13,168 nucleotides of DNA from an uncultured Fretibacterium sp. (lineage in GTDB: Bacteria; Synergistota; Synergistia; Synergistales; Aminobacteriaceae): assembly GCA_937892105.1 (NCBI GenBank), contig CALAUZ010000026.1, positions 1-13,168 on the forward strand. Direction: 5' to 3'. Below are positions 6,591 through 13,139 of the stretch, one piece after another (the stretch's first letter is position 1; each line of letters starts with the position of its first letter). The notes beneath the pieces are model-generated. The model had not been told where the DNA came from and ran no database searches. It saw only the letters and a list, made by a program, of their open reading frames with translations. The position numbers and the translations under genes were made by a program.

Positions 6591-7658
6591 TTAGCTGTAC
6601 AATATCCATTCCGCCGCACGCTTTGCCTCGTTGAAGTCAACACCATGCTTCTGTTCAATGGAATTAATGAATGATGGAAAGTTAATATCATTGCCGAAAT
6701 CCTCGATTAACCCCATACCTGCCATCTTCGCAAAAAGTTCGTCAAACCTTCTCGCTCCAAAACCAAGCATGTGCTTTATGGGATCTGTCGTTCTGGGTAA
6801 ACGTATCAGGCCAACCTTGAAACCCGCCGTTACCGCCTCAGAGACCATCGACACAGAATCTTCCGTAACAAGAACATGGGTTGCCGCACCAAGTATCGCC
6901 GTGATTGAGTTCTGGTTGGGCATACGCGAATACAGGAACATAAGCTCAACAGAAGGAAGTCCCGAAAATATCTCCTCTATCGTTTCTTCAACACCCTCGC
7001 CAGTCCTTCTCGATGTCGTAATCAAAAACTTTGCGTCACGTATCTCACGAAGGGGTGTAAGAACATTCTTTGCCCAGCGCGAATTTATTTTGTAGTTCGC
7101 ATCGCTTCCGCCTATGAGCAGTGCTATAACTTTATGCCCCTCTAAGTTCTTTCCCGAAAAATACTGTGAGGCTATATCTTTTAACGCGGGAATGTATATA
7201 TGGTTTGGTGCCCCAAGCGTGGTGATAACGTTTCCGGCTTTTTTGGGTTTGTCGTGTTCCGGAACTATGGCGTAATCGAATGATTTTGTGCCTATCACTG
7301 ATGGAGTCATAAGGACGGCGCATTTGTTCTTTGTGGCTTTTGCGAGGGCAAGACAGAAGGGTGCGGCTTTGCTTCCCGCCGAAATGAATAACGTAGTGCC
7401 GGGTTCATACTTCTTCCATCGTACACCAAAGGACTTCAGCCATTCCCGCGAAAAAGATCCCCCGTGAACTTCAAGGCCGCGTACAAAGAGTTTCAGCTTC
7501 AGTATTCTATCTGCTGCGGTCATGTCCGGAACACCCACTATTGATGAGTCAATCTCCACTCCGCCGAGACGTTCAAGCCATTCCGCAACCCCTAATGACT
7601 GGTGATAATGCCCCCTTATTCTGTCGCTGACTATTACTGCGCGCTCAAATTTCGGCAT
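6591..7658 (-). CDS. ELM1-family (COG3660 type) protein, putative GT-B-like envelope glycan enzyme
   Basis: 355 residues of the family named after the plant mitochondrial fission factor ELM1, widespread in Gram-negative bacteria and generally of unproven biochemistry; its fold is thought to resemble GT-B glycosyltransferases. Recognisable parts: N-terminal SDRIRGHYHQSLGVAEWL (11-28), SAGSKAAP (93-100), ALLIGGSDANYK (179-190), ITTSRRTGEGVE (213-224) and the C-terminal TEDSVSMVSEA (265-275) followed by a glycine-rich turn, as in the family's nucleotide-sugar side. Start: ATG at 7658 with GAGGGA eight bases upstream, giving a 14-base overlap with the end of kdsB. Position between kdsB and a GT4 gene argues for a step in LPS core or lipid A maturation, but no reaction can be assigned. 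No signal peptide is seen. Confidence 0.82.
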   Translation of the reverse strand: MPKFERAVIVSDRIRGHYHQSLGVAEWLERLGGVEIDSSIVGVPDMTAADRILKLKLFVRGLEVHGGSFSREWLKSFGVRWKKYEPGTTLFISAGSKAAPFCLALAKATKNKCAVLMTPSVIGTKSFDYAIVPEHDKPKKAGNVITTLGAPNHIYIPALKDIASQYFSGKNLEGHKVIALLIGGSDANYKINSRWAKNVLTPLREIRDAKFLITTSRRTGEGVEETIEEIFSGLPSVELMFLYSRMPNQNSITAILGAATHVLVTEDSVSMVSEAVTAGFKVGLIRLPRTTDPIKHMLGFGARRFDELFAKMAGMGLIEDFGNDINFPSFINSIEQKHGVDFNEAKRAAEWILYS

Positions 7659-8370
7659 TCATGATTTCCCTCACTCTCTCTAAATCTTCCGGCGTGTCAA
7701 CCCCTATGCTCTCACGCCTGCTCCCCGTAACTTTCACACTAATTTTACGCCCGTGTTCAAGTATCTTCAGCTGCTCTAACGACTCTGCAATGCTTAACGG
7801 CGTATCGGGCAGAGCAACATACTCCTTCAGGAAGCCGGCACTGTAACCGTATATGCCTATATGCTCATACACTGGAACAGCAGCAGCGTTCCTCTTGTAG
7901 GGTATCAATGAACGCGAAAAGTATAACGCATGTCCGTCCTGAGAGATTACGACTTTAACGGCGTTGGGGTTCTCAGGGTTTCCGCGAAGTTCACGGCATA
8001 ATGTGGCGCACTCGTCATCGCTCAATAATCCCGCAACCTCGTCAATCATCAGCGGGTCAAGCAGCGGTTCATCGCCCTGAATGTTTATCACAGCGTCAAC
8101 TTCTTCACCGTACAGCTTCATGGCCTGTTCACATCTTGCTGTTCCGTTGGGAAGGTTTGTGTCCGTCATGATGGCACGGCCTCCGGCATTCTCCACGCAG
8201 TCATGAATGCGGACATCGTCAGTTGCTACAACAACACCGCAAAGGGCGGCGGACATTTTCGCCCTCTCATACACCCGAAGTATCATGGGTTTTCCCAGAA
8301 TATCGGCCAGTGGTTTTCCGGGAAACCTAGATGATGAATAACGCGCCGGAATTATTCCCAATATCTTCAT
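7645..8370 (-). CDS. kdsB: 3-deoxy-manno-octulosonate cytidylyltransferase (CMP-KDO synthetase)
   Basis: Cytoplasmic enzyme that joins KDO and CTP to give CMP-KDO and pyrophosphate, the activated sugar used by KDO transferase in LPS assembly. 241 residues, close to the usual 245-250. Motifs in order: the CTP-binding IIPARYSSSRFPGKPL (6-21), ATDDVRI (49-55), NIQGDEP (96-102) with Asp100 as an expected Mg2+ ligand, EHIGIYGYS (169-177), ESLEQLKILEHG (196-207) and GVDTPEDLE (223-231). The ATG overlaps the stop of kdsD by four bases (ATGA), the classic sign of coupled translation. The downstream ELM1-family gene overlaps its last 14 bases. No oddities. KDO activation confirms that the host makes LPS or a KDO-containing capsule. 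Confidence 0.96.
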   Translation of the reverse strand: MKILGIIPARYSSSRFPGKPLADILGKPMILRVYERAKMSAALCGVVVATDDVRIHDCVENAGGRAIMTDTNLPNGTARCEQAMKLYGEEVDAVINIQGDEPLLDPLMIDEVAGLLSDDECATLCRELRGNPENPNAVKVVISQDGHALYFSRSLIPYKRNAAAVPVYEHIGIYGYSAGFLKEYVALPDTPLSIAESLEQLKILEHGRKISVKVTGSRRESIGVDTPEDLERVREIMNAEI

Positions 8371-9344
8371 GCTATCCCTGCCTTCAACAATTCATGAATA
8401 TGTACTATCCCTATGGGTTTGCCTTCCTCGATTGCTATAAGGACACTTATTTCCCTATGTTCCATTATGCTTACTGCCTCAGCCGCAAGAGCATCGGGAG
8501 ATATTGTCTTTGGATTGTGCGTCATTGCGTCCTCTATGAGTGTGCTGAAAGCGTCATTGCCGGCCCTCTCCATGAGCCTGCGCAAATCACCGTCCGTGAA
8601 TATCCCCGTAAGTCTTCCGTCAGCGTCAACTATGCATGTTGCTCCGTAACCCTTGCCCGTAATCACAAACAGTGCGTCCTTCACCGTAACACCCTCGCCG
8701 ACAACAGGAAGTGCCTCGCCTTTCCCCATGACATCACGTACACGCGTCAGCAATCTTCGGCCGAGACTGCCGCCGGGGTGGAACAACGCAAAATCCTCAC
8801 GCTTCAATCCCCGCAAAATCGTAACTACTGCCGCAAGAGCATCTCCGAGAACAAGCTCAAGTGTTGTGCTGCTCATTGGTGCAAGCTGCAACGGGTCTCC
8901 TTCTGCGTCAACATGTGCATTAATGACTATATCAGCGTTCTCTGCAAGCGGTGATGTCAGGCAGCCCGTAACCGCAATCATCTTTGCGCCAGTTCTCCTG
9001 AAGTGCGGCAGCAACGCTACAATCTCCGATGAAGCCCCGCTGTTGGAGATGAACAATCCAACGTCCTCACGCCTTACCATTCCCAAATCACCATGTGAGG
9101 CTTCTGCGGCATGAAGGAAGAATGATGGTGTTCCCAGAGAGGCAAGAGTTGCGGAGATTTTTCGCCCTACATGGCCGGATTTCCCCAATCCAACAACAAC
9201 AACTCTCCCTGTACATGCAAAAATTTCGCGGGCAGCCTTAACGATGTTGTCATTAAGTTTGTCCGCTGAACGTAATATTTCCCCTGCTTCCGTCCGCATT
9301 AACTTTTTTGCGGCATCAAGCAATTCATCATCATTTTTGGGCAA
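8367..9344 (-). CDS. kdsD: Arabinose-5-phosphate isomerase (SIS plus two CBS domains)
   Basis: Interconverts ribulose-5-phosphate and arabinose-5-phosphate, the first committed step to KDO. 325 residues, the normal length of KdsD/KpsF/GutQ. The SIS domain spans about 40-175, with GLGKSGHVGRK (52-62), SNSGASSEI (100-108), LQLAPMSSTT (152-161) and HPGGSLGRRLL (189-199). Two CBS domains follow (about 203-262 and 270-325). Lys55, Glu107, Glu148 and His189 all align with the catalytic Lys59, Glu111, Glu152 and His193 of E. coli KdsD at a constant offset of four. The start appears to be TTG (9344-9342), 13 bases after AAGGAGG (9364-9358), a rather long spacing. ATT at 9347-9345 is the only closer in-frame alternative, and Met16 would be an internal start. 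It begins two bases after the stop of the aspartate-kinase homologue and overlaps kdsB by four bases. The paralogue name kpsF would fit if it serves capsule synthesis. Confidence 0.95.
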   Translation of the reverse strand: MPKNDDELLDAAKKLMRTEAGEILRSADKLNDNIVKAAREIFACTGRVVVVGLGKSGHVGRKISATLASLGTPSFFLHAAEASHGDLGMVRREDVGLFISNSGASSEIVALLPHFRRTGAKMIAVTGCLTSPLAENADIVINAHVDAEGDPLQLAPMSSTTLELVLGDALAAVVTILRGLKREDFALFHPGGSLGRRLLTRVRDVMGKGEALPVVGEGVTVKDALFVITGKGYGATCIVDADGRLTGIFTDGDLRRLMERAGNDAFSTLIEDAMTHNPKTISPDALAAEAVSIMEHREISVLIAIEEGKPIGIVHIHELLKAGIA

Positions 9345-9346
9345 AA

Positions 9347-10681
9347 TTAATAATATTCCTCCTTGTTAAGCACCAGAGCTTCATACAGTGCTTTTATTGC
9401 CTTCTCGTAATCATCATCATGAACGCCTATAAGTATATTCATCTTGTCAGATCCCTGCTCTATCATCTGCACTTTTACTCCCGCCCAAGACAGCGACATG
9501 AATATTTTTCCGAACACTCCCTTGACCGTCCCTATCCCTTTGCCTACTACAGCGATAATCGACAGCCCCTTCTCAACAGTTACAGCTTCAGCACCAACAG
9601 CCTCCTTTATCTCGCGGAGTATATCGTTGCGCCTTATGTCGAAAACTGGGGATTTCAGGACAACTGACATTCTGTGTATTCCGGACAGGCAATAACGGCA
9701 TGATATGCGGTGCTTCGTGAAAATGTTGAACAGTTTTTCGCCGAACCCGTAGGAAGAGTTCACACCGTATTTCTGGATATGCACTATGCTGAAGTTCTTC
9801 TGTCCTGCAATACAGGCTGTTACGCCGCTAGGGTTGTCTTCAGGCATTTCGGGGCTTATCGTCATTGCGTCATCTTCAGAACCGTGAGTGCTGGCTATCT
9901 TCATGGGGATTTTTGCCTCGTCCAGCATGAAAACTACATCATCTTTCACAATTTCTATGCCGGTATAGTTAATTTCGAGGGCTTCCATGTAGGTTATGTG
10001 CCTGATTATCTCGGAGTTGGGGATAACTTTGGGGTCTGCGCTGAAAATTTTTGCGTCATCGCTCCATTTCTCGAACATCTCTGCATTCACTGAACATGCC
10101 ACTAACGCTCCGGCAGTATCACAGTCCCCGCGCGTGAAGGTTTTGACTTTTCCATCGGGCAGACTGCCATAGAAACTGGGAATTACAGCGTGTTTAAGGG
10201 ATTTCAGCTTCTCTCCGGCAACGCTTATCGTTCTGGCTTTATCGGGAGTTCCGTCCTTGTTGAAGAACAGTATCTTCGACGCGTCAACAAATTCCCAGCC
10301 CAAATACTCAGCCATTATTCTCGCAATGATATACTCCCCGCGACTTCCTATGTAATCAAGGTTCATGCCAAGTTCAAGGCTTCCTTTCAGCGCACTTATC
10401 TCGGCATCAATGTTGAAGTTTATTCCCAAACCGCTTACTATCTCTTTGTAACGCCCGGAAATATCAGACAGAGCATCATCATATTTTTCGTGATTGTGAA
10501 ACCTTGAATGGCATAAATAAAGCAAATCTGTTATTCCCAGACTGCGAGAATTTGAACCTGGTGCAGACATTACAACATAACGCCGTGCTGGATCGGCCTT
10601 GATGATGTCGGCTGTCCTCTTCATTTCAGCAGAATCAGCAGTCGCATTTCCCCCAAACCTCGAAACAATCAGGTTATTCAT
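9347..10681 (-). CDS. Aspartate kinase homologue with altered active-site motifs
   Basis: Amino-acid kinase family protein of 444 residues, matching the monofunctional firmicute-type aspartate kinases in length and layout: kinase domain about 1-285, then two ACT domains (about 295-360 and 370-440, with MIEQGSDKMNILIGV at 406-420). Aspartate kinase makes 4-phosphoaspartate for lysine, threonine, methionine and diaminopimelate. Most of the framework is intact: ITDLLYLCH (50-58), LDYIGSRGEYI (108-118) with Glu116, and Arg184 and Asp188. But key motifs differ from the family norm: KFGGSS is RFGGNA (8-13) and RGGSD is RGDCD (184-188), and the usual W-T-D segment is WSDDAK (206-211). Residual aspartate kinase activity, a changed substrate or a regulatory role are all possible. 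ATG at 10681 follows only a weak GGTGG. It lies 52 bases after kdsA and two bases before kdsD, thus inside the KDO operon, where the textbook pathway has no place for it. Family firm, exact activity uncertain. Confidence 0.85.
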   Translation of the reverse strand: MNNLIVSRFGGNATADSAEMKRTADIIKADPARRYVVMSAPGSNSRSLGITDLLYLCHSRFHNHEKYDDALSDISGRYKEIVSGLGINFNIDAEISALKGSLELGMNLDYIGSRGEYIIARIMAEYLGWEFVDASKILFFNKDGTPDKARTISVAGEKLKSLKHAVIPSFYGSLPDGKVKTFTRGDCDTAGALVACSVNAEMFEKWSDDAKIFSADPKVIPNSEIIRHITYMEALEINYTGIEIVKDDVVFMLDEAKIPMKIASTHGSEDDAMTISPEMPEDNPSGVTACIAGQKNFSIVHIQKYGVNSSYGFGEKLFNIFTKHRISCRYCLSGIHRMSVVLKSPVFDIRRNDILREIKEAVGAEAVTVEKGLSIIAVVGKGIGTVKGVFGKIFMSLSWAGVKVQMIEQGSDKMNILIGVHDDDYEKAIKALYEALVLNKEEYY

Positions 10682-10733
10682 TTTTCCACCAGCTTTCCTG
10701 CTATAACTTTACGGCATTAAGTAAGATAGAACA

Positions 10734-11588
10734 CTAAATCCATTCCCCTGCCGTTTCTTCATTTGCAAAACTTCTGCGAATATTGTGTATTGCCAGAACT
10801 TCATCTAAAAATCTGCCCATCTGGTCAAGCGGTATCATGTTTGGGCCATCGCTTAGAGCTTCTTTGGGATTGGGGTGTGTCTCCGCAAAAACTGCGTCAA
10901 TCCCAACTCCTGCCGCCGCCCTCGCCAATGGAAGCGCAAGCCTGTAATCCCCTCCGCTCATTCCGCCAAGACCTCCAGGACTTTGAACGCTGTGCGTTGC
11001 GTCGAATACTACAGGATATCCCATTTCACGCATGGTGATTAACCCCGTCATGTCAACAACGAGACGGTGATACCCCATCATTGTGCCCCGTTCACAAAGC
11101 ATGACATTATCGTTGCCGGACTCCCTGCATTTCGCGGCGGCATATACCATATCTTCAGGGGCTAAGAACTGTGCTTTCTTTATGCTGATAATACGCCCTG
11201 TCTTAGCGGCGGCTGTGAGCAAATCCGTCTGCCTGCAAAGGAATGCCGGTATCTGTATGATATCAACAACTTCTCCGACTGGTGCTGCCTGAGAGCTTTC
11301 GTGTATATCGGTGATAACTGGAACTCCCGCAACGCGCTTTATCTCCGCGAGCTGTTCGAGACCTTTGGCCAGTCCAGGCCCTCTCCATGCGTGAATAGAT
11401 GTTCTGTTGGCCTTGTCGAATGATGCCTTGAAGACGTAAAGAAGACCGCGTTCATCGCACAACCTCTTCATGAATTTTGCGATACGCAGTCCGAGTTCAG
11501 GGCTTTCAAGCGAACAGGGCCCCGCAAATACAGCGAGGCTCCCGTCTCCGATAAACTTTCCGTTCAGATAATATCTCTTGACGCTCAA
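10734..11588 (-). CDS. kdsA: 3-deoxy-8-phosphooctulonate synthase (KDO-8-phosphate synthase)
   Basis: Cytoplasmic aldol-type enzyme condensing phosphoenolpyruvate with arabinose-5-phosphate to KDO-8-phosphate. 284 residues, the family norm. Motifs: FAGPCSLES (21-29), VFKASFDKANRTS (52-64), DIIQIPAFLCRQTDLL (109-124), FDATHSVQ (195-202), SGGDYR (211-216) and ETHPNP..ALSDGPNM (236-251). Cys25 in AGPC, together with His199, Glu236 and Asp247, matches the metal-dependent class (Aquifex type) rather than the E. coli class, which has Asn at the Cys site. The start is TTG (11588-11586), two bases after the aldolase stop. No ATG is in frame before the conserved AGPC, so TTG is accepted even though the upstream GGGA is a weak ribosome site; coupling to the aldolase gene is likely. 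Its substrate is made by kdsD two genes downstream. Confidence 0.96.
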   Translation of the reverse strand: MSVKRYYLNGKFIGDGSLAVFAGPCSLESPELGLRIAKFMKRLCDERGLLYVFKASFDKANRTSIHAWRGPGLAKGLEQLAEIKRVAGVPVITDIHESSQAAPVGEVVDIIQIPAFLCRQTDLLTAAAKTGRIISIKKAQFLAPEDMVYAAAKCRESGNDNVMLCERGTMMGYHRLVVDMTGLITMREMGYPVVFDATHSVQSPGGLGGMSGGDYRLALPLARAAAGVGIDAVFAETHPNPKEALSDGPNMIPLDQMGRFLDEVLAIHNIRRSFANEETAGEWI

Positions 11589-11590
11589 TT

Positions 11591-12454
11591 TTACGCTTTC
11601 CCGTCTGAACCGAAGAGCTTGATTTTCTCCCTTACCGTCTCTTTGATGGCCTCAAATCCCGGTGCGAGAATTTTTCTTGGGTCGTAACCCTTACCCTGAT
11701 TGTCCTTGCCTTCCTCGAAGTACTTGCGTGTTGCGGCGGCAAATGATAACTGGCACTCTGTGTTGACGTTGACCTTTGACACACCGAGAGTGATAGCCTT
11801 CTTCACCATCTCATCGGGAATGCCTGAGCCGCCATGAAGAACGAGGGGCATAATTCCGGTCTTCTCCTGAACTTTTGCGAGTGTCTCGAATGACAGTCCC
11901 TTCCAGTTTGCGGGGGACTTTCCGTGAATGTTGCCGATACCTGCCGCAAGCATGTCAACTCCGAGATCAGCGATTCTCTTGCACTCGTTGGGGTCAGCAC
12001 ACTCGCCCATGCCGATAACGCCGTCTTCTTCTCCGCCGATTGCGCCGACTTCAGCCTCAATCGTGAGACCGAGCATGTGTGCAGCGTGGGTAAGCTCTAC
12101 CGTCTTCGCAACGTTTTCATCAATGGGGAAATGTGAGCCGTCAAACATGATTGACGTGAAGCCTGCCTTTATGCACTTGTACGCGCCCTCATACGTTCCG
12201 TGATCCAGATGTGTGCAGATGGGTACTGTGATTCCGAACTCCTTGTCCATTGCCTCGACCATCGCCTGAACTGTGCGGAAACCTCCCATGTACTTTCCTG
12301 CGCCTTCAGATACGCCGAGAATGACGGGTGATTTAAGTTCTTCTGCGACCTGAAGGACTGCCTTTGTCCATTCGAGATTGTTGATGTTGAACTGGCCGAC
12401 CGCGTAATGTCCGGCTTTAGCTGCTGTGAGCATTTCTTTTGCGTTCACTAACAT
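11591..12454 (-). CDS. fba: Class IIB fructose-bisphosphate aldolase (zinc-dependent)
   Basis: Cleaves or forms fructose-1,6-bisphosphate from dihydroxyacetone phosphate and glyceraldehyde-3-phosphate. 287 residues, the length of class IIB aldolases. Motifs: AVGQFNINNLEW (18-29), CTHLDHGTYEG (80-90) with Asp84 catalytic and His85 a zinc ligand, IEAEVGAIGGEEDGV (132-146), GIGNIHGK (172-179) with zinc ligand His177, LVLHGGSGIP (204-213) with His207, and KVNVNTE (227-233) for phosphate binding. The ATG is nine bases after a strong AGGAGGG (12470-12464), the best ribosome site of the operon, consistent with its first place. Tagatose-bisphosphate aldolases (GatY/KbaY) share these motifs and length, so substrate preference is inferred; the lack of galactitol or N-acetylgalactosamine genes favours fructose bisphosphate. 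kdsA follows after two bases. Confidence 0.92.
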   Translation of the reverse strand: MLVNAKEMLTAAKAGHYAVGQFNINNLEWTKAVLQVAEELKSPVILGVSEGAGKYMGGFRTVQAMVEAMDKEFGITVPICTHLDHGTYEGAYKCIKAGFTSIMFDGSHFPIDENVAKTVELTHAAHMLGLTIEAEVGAIGGEEDGVIGMGECADPNECKRIADLGVDMLAAGIGNIHGKSPANWKGLSFETLAKVQEKTGIMPLVLHGGSGIPDEMVKKAITLGVSKVNVNTECQLSFAAATRKYFEEGKDNQGKGYDPRKILAPGFEAIKETVREKIKLFGSDGKA

Positions 12455-12494
12455 GCTGAATTACCCTCCTGAATAAATTTTTGTGGATGGGATA

Positions 12495-12526
12495 ATTATA
12501 CAGCGTTTCATTCATTTCACTGTCAT
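12495..12526 (-). promoter_or_regulatory. Candidate proximal promoter of the aldolase-KDO operon
   Basis: The minus strand has TATAAT (12500-12495), 40 bases before the aldolase ATG. The nearest -35-like hexamer, ATGACA (12526-12521), is 20 bases away, longer than ideal. The -10 is good, the -35 doubtful. Confidence 0.4.
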
Positions 12527-12565
12527 TAATTGTGTGGTAATAACATGCTTAGGGAATTTGTGAAT

Positions 12566-12575
12566 GTGTGAAGGG
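12566..12575 (+). repeat. Direct repeat copy 1, GTGTGAAGGG
   Basis: Ten-base identical copy of bases 12707-12716. It lies 66 bases upstream of the proximal -10 of the aldolase operon on the minus strand (where it reads CCCTTCACAC). Possible regulator binding box; chance not excluded. Confidence 0.4.
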
Positions 12576-12589
12576 ATTATGTGGGTACA

Positions 12590-12689
12590 ATGAAAAAGCA
12601 AAGGAGTTGTGCTACAATACTGTTTGCGAATATATTTGTTGCACGGCCAAAAAATTATTGGCTTCCCCTTTGCTTTATGTCTTTTTCAT
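12590..12689. repeat. 100-bp element bounded by imperfect inverted repeats, candidate structured RNA
   Basis: ATGAAAAAGCAAAGG (12590-12604) is complementary to the segment CCTTTGCTTT (12667-12676) plus TTCAT (12685-12689), with an 8-base insertion in the right arm. The core stem of ten perfect pairs (12595-12604 with 12667-12676) extends by a G-U and a G-C pair if the minus strand is transcribed. Inside lie GCCAA-N7-TTGGC (12646-12662) and a GTGC/GCAC pairing (12609-12612 with 12641-12644). Transcription from the minus-strand promoter at 12696-12721 would put this fold near the 5' end of a long aldolase leader or in a roughly 100-nt small RNA. No known RNA family was recognised, and no clean U-run terminator follows. 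A miniature inverted-repeat element is the other reading; no target duplication was seen. Confidence 0.4.
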
Positions 12690-12701
12690 ATAATAATTAT
12701 A
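12689..12701. promoter_or_regulatory. Symmetrical TATAAT dyad, possible bidirectional promoter
   Basis: TATAAT-A-ATTATA gives a perfect -10 hexamer on the plus strand (12689-12694) and on the minus strand (12701-12696) with one base between. Divergent transcription from symmetrical -10 elements is a known bacterial arrangement. Plus-strand transcripts would run to the membrane protein gene at 12783, minus-strand ones to the aldolase operon. The minus -10 is strengthened by TGC just upstream (extended -10); the plus one has no evident -35. Confidence 0.45.
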
Positions 12702-12721
12702 GCATAGTGTGAAGGGGTCAA
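12696..12721 (-). promoter_or_regulatory. Candidate distal promoter of the aldolase-KDO operon
   Basis: The minus strand reads TTGACC (12721-12716), a 14-base spacer, then TATAAT (12701-12696) preceded by TGC, an extended -10. The spacer is short for a -35/-10 pair, but an extended -10 can act without a -35. A transcript would start near 12689, giving a leader of about 235 bases that includes the inverted-repeat fold. One copy of CCCTTCACAC lies exactly between the two hexamers, an ideal operator site. Confidence 0.45.
12707..12716 (+). repeat. Direct repeat copy 2, GTGTGAAGGG
   Basis: Identical to 12566-12575, 141 bases apart. On the minus strand this copy lies between the candidate -35 and -10 of the distal promoter, so a protein bound here would block it. 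Confidence 0.4.
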
Positions 12722-12766
12722 GTGTTGATCGTGCATGTATATTTTGCTGAAAATTTAATTTATCAA

Positions 12767-12774
12767 AGAGGAGG
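12767..12774 (+). promoter_or_regulatory. Ribosome binding site that sets the start of the membrane protein at 12783
   Basis: The strong site AAGAGGAGG (ending 12774) lies eight bases before ATG 12783-12785. An in-frame GTG at 12774-12776 would overlap this site and has no ribosome site of its own, so the longer version is rejected. Confidence 0.8.
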
Positions 12775-12782
12775 TGAATTTT

Positions 12783-13139
12783 ATGGCCGTTGTCGTTAAT
12801 TTGAAGAAAGGCAACTTGCCGAAGAAAGGCTTTGTCGGCTTCAGCTGGACAACGTTTTTTTTCAACTTTTTCGTGCCGTTGCTCAGAGGGGAACCTAAGT
12901 GGGCAGGGATCATGTTTGCAACTGAAGCGTTCTTGTTGCCGTTTTCGAGTTTTGTTGCCAGTGGCGGAGACGAGGAGCTGTTGGGCTTGATTTACATGAT
13001 GCTTCTCGTAGCTTACCGCGTGATTATCGGCTTTGTATACAACAAACGCTATACCGAGAACCTGCTTAAAGAAGGTTTTGAACCTGTCGAAGAGTCAGAC
13101 CGCATAGCTCTAAAATTTTCCGGGCTTTACTCCGAGTAA
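12783..13139 (+). CDS. Small membrane protein, DUF2628/HrgC-like
   Basis: 118-residue protein of unknown function. The conserved-looking opening FSWTTFFFNFFVPLLRG (20-36) followed by charged GEPKW is the hallmark of small membrane proteins grouped under DUF2628 or HrgC; I assign the family from this motif by memory. Three hydrophobic segments are visible, about 18-34, 40-60 and 66-86, with a soluble tail (87-118) rich in Lys and Glu that carries the typical Y-x-x-x-L-L-K-x-G-F/Y-x-P pattern (YTENLLKEGFEP, 90-101). No signal peptide, catalytic motif or metal site is apparent. It is transcribed divergently from the aldolase operon and is not obviously linked to KDO synthesis. The start at ATG 12783 is fixed by the ribosome site just upstream. 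No gene is visible in the 29 bases after its stop. Confidence 0.75.
   Translation: MAVVVNLKKGNLPKKGFVGFSWTTFFFNFFVPLLRGEPKWAGIMFATEAFLLPFSSFVASGGDEELLGLIYMMLLVAYRVIIGFVYNKRYTENLLKEGFEPVEESDRIALKFSGLYSE

Noticed and set aside
6631..7095. Plus-strand open frame of 154 codons opposite the ELM1-family gene
   Set aside because: It is a mirror frame of a well-supported minus-strand gene, with Ser/Pro-rich low-information translation and no ribosome site.
8331..8954. Long open frame on the plus strand (207 codons) opposite kdsD
   Set aside because: It lies almost wholly antisense to kdsD, whose catalytic residues align at a constant offset with the E. coli enzyme. The translated plus-strand protein has no recognisable domain, and no ribosome site precedes its start.
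12590..12689. Signal recognition particle RNA, 6S RNA or tmRNA in the intergenic region
   Set aside because: The conserved GGAAG-type apical loop of SRP RNA, the length and central bubble of 6S RNA, and the tRNA-like ends of tmRNA were not found.
12774..12782. Earlier GTG start for the small membrane protein (three more residues)
   Set aside because: The GTG overlaps the GAGGAGG ribosome site that serves ATG 12783 at ideal spacing, so it cannot use that site.
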